A stretch of 5,500 bases of DNA. Source: an uncultured Lachnospiraceae bacterium (GTDB lineage Bacteria > Bacillota > Clostridia > Lachnospirales > Lachnospiraceae). The position numbers and the translations under genes were made by a program. Below the pieces are notes generated by a model. The model did not search any database. It had not been told where the DNA came from and was given only the letters and a program-made list of their open reading frames with translations. Shown in pieces: positions 1 to 5,074 of the stretch. The number at the start of each line of letters is the position of its first letter. Position 1 is the first letter of the stretch. The stretch lies in contig CACZSE010000242.1 of assembly GCA_902783735.1 (NCBI GenBank), positions 1 to 5,500 of the forward strand, written 5' to 3'.

Positions 1-42
1 ATGACCTGTTGCTAAATATTTAAAGAAAATGGATTAGAAGAA

Positions 43-567
43 ATGTATCTGATATCTGTATATTTTGATGAAAAAACCAATAAGATACTTCAGCGCTATA
101 TAGATAAGATCGCAGACAGGACGGGAAATCGTTTTATGACAGAAAACAAGGTACCTCCGCATATGACGATCTCATCGATCGAAGCAAAGAGTGTCGATGT
201 ACTGATCCCTTCGTTCGAAGCTGTTGCAGGCAAACTGAAAGCCGGGGAAATACAATTTGTTTCCACCGGACAGTTACTGCCGTATGTCTTTTATGTCACA
301 CCGGTATTAAATGATTATCTTAATGATCTCAGCACAATGGTATATGATGAATTCTCAAACATCCCTGAAACAAAGATAAGCAGGTATTACATGCCCGGAT
401 CGTGGCTTGCGCATGTGACACTTGCAAAGACACTTGAAAAAGAACAGATGAGAACAGCATTGGAGGTCATGCAGGAAGACTTTTCTCCTTTCACATCCGT
501 GGTAGTAAAAGCCGGACTTTCAAAAGTTAACCCACATGACGATGTAAGGAGTGTTATGCTCAGGTAA
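43..567 (+). CDS. 2H phosphoesterase / LigT-like (2'-5' RNA ligase family) protein
   Basis: The 174-residue protein carries the two H-x-T motifs that define the 2H phosphoesterase superfamily: His40-Met-Thr42 in PPHMTISS and His124-Val-Thr126 in LAHVTLAK. The spacing (84 residues) and total length match single-domain LigT/YjcG-type members. In the family the two histidines lie in one cleft and act on 2',3'-cyclic phosphate or 2'-5' linkages in RNA or nucleotides; the substrate here cannot be told from sequence. There is no signal peptide or membrane segment, so it is probably cytoplasmic. The ATG at 43 is the first in frame after a TAA stop at 13-15; the ribosome-binding site is weak (GGATTAGAAGAA just upstream). 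The preceding gene is outside the window, so operon membership is unknown. The fold call is secure, the function is not. Confidence 0.85.
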   Translation: MYLISVYFDEKTNKILQRYIDKIADRTGNRFMTENKVPPHMTISSIEAKSVDVLIPSFEAVAGKLKAGEIQFVSTGQLLPYVFYVTPVLNDYLNDLSTMVYDEFSNIPETKISRYYMPGSWLAHVTLAKTLEKEQMRTALEVMQEDFSPFTSVVVKAGLSKVNPHDDVRSVMLR

Positions 568-633
568 AGATCACCATGTCTGCTTAAGTATTATGCAGGG
601 TAAATTTGTGAATAAAATCTTATAACCAGACTT

Positions 634-648
634 TGTTCATAGTGAACA
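634..648. promoter_or_regulatory. Candidate operator palindrome TGTTCA-TAG-TGAACA upstream of the EAL gene
   Basis: A perfect 6-bp inverted repeat around a 3-base centre lies in the 142-base gap between the 2H phosphoesterase and the EAL gene. It sits about 30 bases upstream of the candidate -10 at 679-684, roughly -57 to -43 from the expected start of transcription. Size and symmetry fit a dimeric repressor or activator site (TetR-like regulators use sites of this sort), but no such regulator is encoded nearby. The rest of this gap shows no gene and no convincing terminator. Confidence 0.4.
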
Positions 649-675
649 TATTTCAACCACAATCCGATATGTTTG

Positions 676-684
676 TGATAGAAT
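676..684 (+). promoter_or_regulatory. Candidate extended -10 promoter for the EAL gene
   Basis: TGATAGAAT combines a TG extension (676-677) with TAGAAT, one mismatch from TATAAT, at 679-684. No good -35 is found at 16-18 bp upstream (the bases there read CCACAA or ACCACA), so the promoter would depend on the TG extension or on an activator. Transcription from about 691 would leave a leader of about 20 bases before ATG 710. Confidence 0.4.
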
Positions 685-709
685 AGATGTATATTGGGGG
701 ATATAAAAT

Positions 710-1414
710 ATGATTTACTATGACCATTTACCACTGGACAGAGAAATTCTTGACGCATTGAACAAACTGTCGATCAACTATGTGTTTCAGCCTATCTTTC
801 AGGCTGACGGGGAAACCGTTTTTGCTCATGAGGCGTTGATGCGTCCGACTCAGATGACAGTTACGGAACTTATCGATGATTACGCCAAAAAGGGAAAACT
901 TCATGTGTTAGAGGTTGCTACATTTTTTGGAGCCATGCAGGAATATCAGTTGAGAGGTTATACTGAACAGATATGCATGAATTCATTCCCTTCCGAGTGT
1001 TTTACAGATTCGGAACAAAGGGCATTCACGGAATATTTTGGCGAGATCAATGGCTTGGGTATCATTGAGATCCTGGAATATCCGTATACGTCAATGGAAG
1101 CTTGCGAAGCCAAAAGAAGAGTATCATCAGAAAGAAATATATGGATCTCTATAGATGATTTTGGCTCCGGGATAAATGATATGGGTGTTGTTGAACTTTA
1201 CAATTCCAGAATAGTTAAGCTCGACAGACATCTGATCTCAGACATCAATAAGTATTCCGAAAAGCAGGAGAGAGTAAAACGGTTAGTGTTAGAATTCCAT
1301 TCCAGAGGGTTGCTGGTTATAGCGGAAGGAGTAGAGCAGAAGGCTGAGTTCGATTATCTGGTTGGACTTGGTGTGGATCTGTTCCAGGGGTACTATTTGG
1401 CCAGACCGGCTTAG
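710..1414 (+). CDS. Stand-alone EAL-domain cyclic-di-GMP phosphodiesterase
   Basis: The 234 residues make up almost exactly one EAL domain, with no GGDEF, PAS, receiver or membrane segment. Visible signature residues, in order: QP at 27-28, the EAL motif at 41-43 followed by M-R-P (Arg45), Asn91 in MNSFPSE, Glu120 and Glu123 in IIEILEY, Asp149-Asp150 in IDDFGSG, Lys170 in VKLDR, Glu206 in IAEGVE and Gln226 in LFQGYYLARP. This is the full set of metal-binding and catalytic residues known for active c-di-GMP phosphodiesterases, so activity (c-di-GMP to linear pGpG) is likely. The ATG at 710 is preceded at 9 bases by GGGGG, a fair ribosome-binding site. The gene looks monocistronic: its own promoter candidate and palindrome lie upstream and a hairpin terminator lies downstream. 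Without a sensor domain, control would be by expression or a partner protein. It could still be a c-di-GMP-binding effector, but no catalytic residue is missing. Confidence 0.93.
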   Translation: MIYYDHLPLDREILDALNKLSINYVFQPIFQADGETVFAHEALMRPTQMTVTELIDDYAKKGKLHVLEVATFFGAMQEYQLRGYTEQICMNSFPSECFTDSEQRAFTEYFGEINGLGIIEILEYPYTSMEACEAKRRVSSERNIWISIDDFGSGINDMGVVELYNSRIVKLDRHLISDINKYSEKQERVKRLVLEFHSRGLLVIAEGVEQKAEFDYLVGLGVDLFQGYYLARPA

Positions 1415-1445
1415 GATAAGAGTAAGTAAGAATACAGGGAATCTT

Positions 1446-1480
1446 AAAATCATCTCATCTGATAGGGTGGGATGATTTTT
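1446..1480 (+). terminator. Rho-independent terminator after the EAL gene
   Basis: A 12-bp stem (AAAATCATCTCA at 1446-1457 with TGGGATGATTTT at 1468-1479, one G-U pair) closes a 10-base loop and ends in a run of five T. It starts 32 bases after the EAL stop codon. The stem is A/T-rich at its base, so strength is moderate. It separates the EAL transcript from the palindrome array and promoter of the next gene. Confidence 0.7.
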
Positions 1481-1486
1481 GATTTA

Positions 1487-1570
1487 CAAAAGTTATAGGA
1501 CTTTTGACAGAATGATTGCAAAAGTCATACGACTTTTGGTATAATAGTTGCAAAAGTGGCACGACTTTTG
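1487..1570. repeat. Three phased 20-bp palindromes (CAAAAGT-N6-ACTTTTG), 32-bp period
   Basis: Three copies share identical 7-base arms: 1487-1506 (centre TATAGG), 1519-1538 (centre CATACG) and 1551-1570 (centre GGCACG). The starts are exactly 32 bp apart, close to three turns of B-DNA, so all three would present the same face. In the middle copy the arms extend to 8 bp (CAAAAGTC/GACTTTTG). Copies 2 and 3 also share the preceding TTG and the stretch ACGACTTTTGG. The centres differ while the arms are invariant, as expected if the arms are what is recognised. The array lies directly upstream of the DUF4143 ATPase and overlaps its promoter and leader. The most likely role is a multi-copy operator; copy 3 could also act as an RNA hairpin. 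The array is too short, and the inter-copy sequence too regular and promoter-like, for a CRISPR. Confidence 0.9.
1516..1545 (+). promoter_or_regulatory. Promoter of the DUF4143 ATPase gene with operator in the spacer
   Basis: A perfect TATAAT -10 lies at 1540-1545 and TTGCAA (four of six to TTGACA) at 1516-1521, separated by 18 bp. Palindrome copy 2 (1519-1538) occupies the whole spacer and the end of the -35, so any protein bound there would block RNA polymerase. The expected transcription start is about 1551-1553, the first bases of palindrome copy 3, giving a leader of about 30 bases. Confidence 0.7.
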
Positions 1571-1575
1571 GGAGG
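1551..1575 (+). promoter_or_regulatory. 5' leader hairpin abutting the Shine-Dalgarno site
   Basis: If transcription starts near 1551, the mRNA opens with a 7-bp stem (CAAAAGU with ACUUUUG) and a 6-base loop. The strong ribosome-binding site GGAGG (1571-1575) follows at once, five bases before ATG 1581. Such a 5' hairpin could stabilise the mRNA or limit ribosome access. It may also be only the RNA shadow of a DNA operator; the sequence cannot decide. Confidence 0.45.
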
Positions 1576-1580
1576 AATGG

Positions 1581-2912
1581 ATGTATAGAGAAATATTAAA
1601 AGATTTGGAACAGTGGAAAGATAAAGGGCGAAGAAAACCTCTTATACTAACCGGAGTCAGGCAGTGTGGAAAGACATATATAATTGAAGAATTTGCAAAA
1701 AATTATTTTGAAAACTATGTTTATCTGAACTTTGAGACGAAAGAAACATTTTCAGCAATCTTTGATTATGATTTTGATGTGAAACGGATCATAACAGAAA
1801 TAGAACGAGAATGTAAAGTGAAGATAATACCCGGAAAAACGCTCGTGTTTTTTGATGAGATTCAGGAGTGTCCGAGAGCAATTACCGCCTTAAAGTACTT
1901 CTGCGAGAATATGAAAGAATTACATTTAATCTGTGCAGGTTCTTTACTTGGAGTAGCTATAAAAAGGGAAATGATCTCATTTCCTGTAGGAAAGGTAAAC
2001 AGATTACAGCTTTACCCAATGAGTTTCAAAGAATTTGTTATAGCAAATGGCAGAAACGATCTTATCGAGACATTTGAAAAGTGGCCGACGGACCGTCCTA
2101 TACCTGATCTGTATGACGTACCCATGAAAAAGTTGCTAAAGGAATACTATATTGTAGGAGGAATGCCTGAAGCAGTTAAAACATGGATAGAAACGCATGA
2201 TATAAAAGAAGTTGAAGAAGTGCAAAATGAAATCTTAAATGATTATGCGGATGATTTTTCAAAACATGCTCCCGCAAGCGAAGTTCCGAAGATCAGATGG
2301 ATATGGGATTCAATTCCGGTACAGCTTGCCAAAGAGAATAACAAATTTGTTTTTTCACACGTGAAAGAAGGTAAGAGATCAGCAGAATTAGAAGACGCTT
2401 TACAGTGGCTTTCTGATGCAGGTTTGATCATAAAAACAGAGTTGGTAGAAAAGCCGGAATTGCCTTTATCAGGATTTGCAGACAAAACATATTTCAAGGT
2501 TTATATGTCCGACATCGGATTATTGAGAACTAAATCAAGAGTATCCGCAGATACGATTTGTGAGGAATCGGCATTATATATAAGATATAAAGGCGCTTTT
2601 GCTGAGAACTATGTGCTTAATGAATTAAAGGCGATTGGAAAAGAACCGAACTTTTGGCGCTCCGGGAATTCAGCAGAAATAGACTTTATATACGAAGATA
2701 ATAGCGAGATAATACCTGTAGAAGTAAAGTCGGCAGATAATACTCAGGCAAAAAGCTATAAGCTGTTTTGTAAAAGGTATGAAATAAAAAAAGGACTAAA
2801 GCTATCTGCAAAGAATATAGCGGAATCTGTATGTGAGAAAACAGTCACATACAACATACCGCTAACATTAGCATGGAATATTGATTATTATATTAATAAT
2901 TCGGTCAACTGA
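1581..2912 (+). CDS. AAA+ ATPase with DUF4143 C-terminal domain
   Basis: Numbered from ATG 1581 the protein has 443 residues. The N-terminal ATPase half shows Walker A GVRQCGKT (25-32, Lys31), Walker B LVFFDEIQ (88-95, Asp92-Glu93), a sensor-like CAGSLLG (118-124) and the family's LYPMSFKEF (144-152). A middle winged-helix-like stretch lies around 235-315. The C-terminal part has the PD-(D/E)xK-like pattern seen in DUF4143 proteins: Glu342 in AFAENYV, WRSGNSAEID ending in Asp368, then Glu381-Val-Lys383 in PVEVKS. Length and order fit intact members (COG1373 type). These proteins are common, often many per genome, with no settled function; whether the nuclease-like fold cuts DNA is unknown. 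An in-frame TTG at 1548 would add 11 residues encoded by the palindrome, but it lies before the expected transcription start and has no ribosome-binding site. ATG 1581 has GGAGG at five bases and begins the conserved MYREI start. Expression is probably governed by the palindrome array. Confidence 0.92.
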   Translation: MYREILKDLEQWKDKGRRKPLILTGVRQCGKTYIIEEFAKNYFENYVYLNFETKETFSAIFDYDFDVKRIITEIERECKVKIIPGKTLVFFDEIQECPRAITALKYFCENMKELHLICAGSLLGVAIKREMISFPVGKVNRLQLYPMSFKEFVIANGRNDLIETFEKWPTDRPIPDLYDVPMKKLLKEYYIVGGMPEAVKTWIETHDIKEVEEVQNEILNDYADDFSKHAPASEVPKIRWIWDSIPVQLAKENNKFVFSHVKEGKRSAELEDALQWLSDAGLIIKTELVEKPELPLSGFADKTYFKVYMSDIGLLRTKSRVSADTICEESALYIRYKGAFAENYVLNELKAIGKEPNFWRSGNSAEIDFIYEDNSEIIPVEVKSADNTQAKSYKLFCKRYEIKKGLKLSAKNIAESVCEKTVTYNIPLTLAWNIDYYINNSVN

Positions 2913-2924
2913 CAGATCAGTTTT
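2907..2924 (+). terminator. Short hairpin over the ATPase stop codon, possible weak terminator
   Basis: AACTGA (2907-2912) and TCAGTT (2917-2922) form a perfect 6-bp stem with a CAGA loop, followed by two more T so that TTTT ends the structure. The TGA stop codon lies inside the left arm. The stem is short and the T-run only four long, so termination would be inefficient. It may instead be an operator-like site for the promoter just downstream. Confidence 0.3.
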
Positions 2925-2946
2925 GGGCTGTAAAGATAATGTCTAA

Positions 2947-2955
2947 TGGTATACT
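2947..2955 (+). promoter_or_regulatory. Candidate extended -10 promoter for the aldo/keto reductase-like gene
   Basis: TGGTATACT contains a TG extension (2947-2948) and TATACT (2950-2955), one mismatch from consensus. The -35 is weak: CTGTAA at 2928-2933 with a 16-bp spacer. It lies in the 101-base gap after the ATPase and would give a leader of about 50 bases. Confidence 0.4.
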
Positions 2956-3013
2956 ATTCTCAAAATACCGGAAATGAAGTTGATCTGACACAGGAGCAAA
3001 AGGAGAGAACAGA

Positions 3014-4156
3014 ATGAGATACAGAGTATTGGGGAAAACGGGATTAGAGGTAAGTGAGATCGGGTTCGGAGGCGAATGGCTTGAAAGGCATGAAACGGAC
3101 GAATCGATAGAGCTTTTAAAATATGCGCATGGATTGGGCATTAATATCGTAGATTGCTGGATGCCGGATCCTAAGTCAAGGGACATTATAGGACAGGCGA
3201 TGGAAGGCTGCCGGGACAGCTGGTTTGTGCAGGGACATATCGGATCCACATATCAGAACGGCCAGTATGTAAGAACCAGAGATATGAAGTACGTCCGTCC
3301 TGCTTTTGAGGATCTTCTTACAAGATTAAAAACCGATTATGTGGATCTGGGAATGATCCATTATATTGATTCTTTGGAAGACTGGAATAATGTGATGAAC
3401 GGAACTTTTATCGAATATGTTCATGACCTTCGCAAGAAGAACATTATACGTCATATCGGATTAAGTACACACAATCCGATGATCGGTAAACTGGCTGTTA
3501 AGACCGGTTTTATCGAGATGATCTTATTCAGCATAAATCCTGCTTTTGACATGAGACCTGCTACAGAGGATCTTAATACCATGTGGGAAGGATATGATGA
3601 AAAATATGCGGGGATCGACCCGGATCGTGCTGAGTTTTACCGCATGTGTGAGGAAAATAATGTTGGACTTACCGTTATGAAGGGCTTTTTCGGAGGAGCA
3701 CTTTTGGACCCGGAAAGATCGCCCTTCGGGGTGGCATTTACACCGGTTCAGCTTATTCATTATGCCCTGACCAGACCCGGAGTTGCATCCGTTTTGTGCG
3801 GATATGACACGAAAGATCAGGTGGATGAAGCGGTTTCATACGAATCGGCACCAGACGAAGCCAAAGATTATGCCTCTGTTATAGCAAAAGCTCCGCTTCA
3901 CTCCTATAAGGGAGTATGTACCTATTGCGGACACTGCAAGCCGTGCCCTGCAGGTATCGATATTGCCATGATCAATAAATTTTATGACCTGGCATCGGCA
4001 CAGCCTAAAGTTCCCGAAAGTGTTACAGAGCATTATAAGGATTTGGAGCATCACGCTTCGGAATGCTTAAGCTGCCATAGTTGCGAGAGCAGATGTCCTT
4101 TTGAGGTAGATATTACCGGCCGTATGGAAAAAGCAGCAAAACTGTTTGGTTGCTAA
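3014..4156 (+). CDS. Aldo/keto reductase-like protein with C-terminal 4Fe-4S dicluster domain
   Basis: The 380-residue protein begins RYRVLGKTGLEVSEIGFGG, the classic start of an aldo/keto reductase barrel, and runs as a TIM-barrel to about residue 280. The C-terminus has two cysteine motifs: Cys302-x2-Cys305-x2-Cys308-x2-Cys311-Pro and Cys351-x2-Cys354-x2-Cys357-x3-Cys361-Pro, each able to hold a 4Fe-4S cluster. This architecture matches the COG1453 group of anaerobes, which lacks a well-fixed substrate. Of the usual catalytic tetrad, Asp47 (NIVD) and His116 (GMIH) remain. The Tyr position (five after the Asp) is Asp52 in DCWMPDP, and the Lys strand reads WFVQGHIG with no Lys. So the usual NADPH-dependent carbonyl reduction is doubtful, and an iron-sulfur redox role is more plausible. 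There is no signal peptide, so it is cytoplasmic. ATG 3014 has AGGAG (3001-3005) at eight bases. The stop codon faces the DUF3021 stop eight bases away. Confidence 0.9.
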   Translation: MRYRVLGKTGLEVSEIGFGGEWLERHETDESIELLKYAHGLGINIVDCWMPDPKSRDIIGQAMEGCRDSWFVQGHIGSTYQNGQYVRTRDMKYVRPAFEDLLTRLKTDYVDLGMIHYIDSLEDWNNVMNGTFIEYVHDLRKKNIIRHIGLSTHNPMIGKLAVKTGFIEMILFSINPAFDMRPATEDLNTMWEGYDEKYAGIDPDRAEFYRMCEENNVGLTVMKGFFGGALLDPERSPFGVAFTPVQLIHYALTRPGVASVLCGYDTKDQVDEAVSYESAPDEAKDYASVIAKAPLHSYKGVCTYCGHCKPCPAGIDIAMINKFYDLASAQPKVPESVTEHYKDLEHHASECLSCHSCESRCPFEVDITGRMEKAAKLFGC

Positions 4157-4164
4157 AAATATTG

Positions 4165-4593
4165 CTATTTACGGCCCTTTTCGTTCTCCTGGATCTCCAT
4201 AAGCAGTTTCTCCTGCTTTTTAGTCTCTGAGAATTCTCTGTAATAGAAAAAACCTGCAAGAACGATATAGGGGATTGTAAACGAACGATAATATTCATAC
4301 CACCCTCCGGGAGAGATCGGTTCCACAAATGTGTTCAGCAAAATCAGCATGATCGCCAAAAGTGCGCAACAGATCAGATATTGGAGGAATATGATCAGAA
4401 GCGGACTCAGTCCGTCAAAAAGCCTGTAAAGGTAAAGAACAAACGTTCCGATCGCACAGGTTGCGAACATTACAAGGACATTGGTATTATTTGTCTGTGT
4501 TCCGGCCAGGATATTCACGATCGCGCCGACCACTGATACCAGTGTATATACGCAACAGAGTTCAACCAGATACTGCATCGGTTTTTCTTTCAT
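4165..4593 (-). CDS. DUF3021 family four-helix membrane protein
   Basis: The 142 residues contain four hydrophobic segments, about 8-30, 37-57, 63-88 and 103-119, then a charged cytoplasmic tail rich in Lys and Glu (SETKKQEKLLMEIQENEKGRK region). Size, topology and the PGGWYEYYRSFTIPYI stretch before helix 4 fit DUF3021. Members are usually encoded right after a LytTR regulator, as here. By analogy with LytTR regulatory systems of streptococci, where a membrane protein restrains the regulator, it may be a membrane partner or inhibitor of the LytTR protein; this is inference. Its ATG overlaps the upstream gene's stop as ATGA (4590-4593), with a near-perfect AAGGAGGA ribosome-binding site (4601-4608) inside that gene at seven bases. 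Translation is therefore probably coupled. Stop is TAG at 4165-4167; no strong terminator follows. Confidence 0.87.
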   Translation of the reverse strand: MKEKPMQYLVELCCVYTLVSVVGAIVNILAGTQTNNTNVLVMFATCAIGTFVLYLYRLFDGLSPLLIIFLQYLICCALLAIMLILLNTFVEPISPGGWYEYYRSFTIPYIVLAGFFYYREFSETKKQEKLLMEIQENEKGRK

Positions 4594-5060
4594 ATTCCCG
4601 TCCTCCTTACTCTCTGAAGATACTCGTTAAAACTCTTTTTATAACTTCGGTTAATGCATATCCTCTCCCCGTTTTCAAAATATGCATATACTTTCATATT
4701 TGCGTCAGGTTTCAGCCGTTTGATCCTGTATATATTTATAAGATTAGATTTAGATACCCTGACAAATCCGTAATTCCACAAGATCTCCTCGCAGGCGGAA
4801 AGCGTTTCCATAATACGGAAGACGCCATCCTTTGTATATGCAAACAGTTTACGCTCAATATGATCCAGATAATCGATATCCTTAGGATCCAGGATCACCT
4901 CTTCGCCATCATCCAGATCATCATCAGCCGGACGTCCGCTCAGGCTTGGCCGGTCCGACTTCACCGTATCGATCAGCTGTCGGATGACCGGTCGCATATT
5001 GGTGTAGTAGATGTCTACATGTTCGTTTGTTGTTTTGTCTTCATACAGATTCAGTTTCAT
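4590..5060 (-). CDS. LytTR-domain DNA-binding transcriptional regulator
   Basis: The 156-residue protein has a C-terminal LytTR domain (about 55-150). Recognisable parts are DIDYLDHIERKLFAYTKDG, ETLSACEEIL, FVRVSKSNLINIYRIKRL (99-116) and the final INRSYKKSFNEYL (136-148). The N-terminal 55 residues are too short for a receiver domain and include an acidic stretch (ADDDLDDGEE, 45-54), so it is not a two-component response regulator. This short-LytTR-only form is the one commonly paired with DUF3021. LytTR domains bind paired direct-repeat sites through beta-strand loops. The operon promoter lies beyond the right edge, so its own binding site cannot be seen. The start at 5060 has only a weak AAAGAG site and lies 14 bases after the hydrolase stop, consistent with operon read-through. 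Confidence 0.92.
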   Translation of the reverse strand: MKLNLYEDKTTNEHVDIYYTNMRPVIRQLIDTVKSDRPSLSGRPADDDLDDGEEVILDPKDIDYLDHIERKLFAYTKDGVFRIMETLSACEEILWNYGFVRVSKSNLINIYRIKRLKPDANMKVYAYFENGERICINRSYKKSFNEYLQRVRRTGI

Positions 5061-5074
5061 AGTCTCTTTGAAAA

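Noticed and set aside
1..42. A possible end of an upstream gene (short open frames ending at 15 and 23)
   Set aside because: Only a few codons are visible in each frame, too little to support a gene.
1504..1509. A perfect TTGACA that could be the -35 for the ATPase promoter
   Set aside because: It lies 30 bp from the TATAAT at 1540-1545, far outside a workable spacer. TTGCAA at 1516-1521 gives 18 bp.
1487..1570. A minimal CRISPR array
   Set aside because: The repeats are 20 bp with variable centres, the 12-bp gaps are too short for spacers and contain a -10 box and a ribosome-binding site, and there are no cas genes.
1868..2077. A 69-codon plus-strand frame inside the ATPase gene
   Set aside because: It overlaps the ATPase frame between Walker B and the conserved LYPMSF region and has no features of its own.
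2243..2497. Minus-strand frame inside the ATPase gene
   Set aside because: Antisense shadow of the winged-helix-like region, without domain or ribosome-binding site.
2917..3249. A 110-codon minus-strand frame over the start of the aldo/keto reductase-like gene
   Set aside because: It is antisense to a well-supported conserved N-terminus, and its composition (rich in Ser and Pro) is typical of a shadow frame.
3524..4054. Two minus-strand frames inside the aldo/keto reductase-like gene
   Set aside because: Antisense shadows; the sense strand encodes conserved barrel strands and the cysteine motifs across the same bases.
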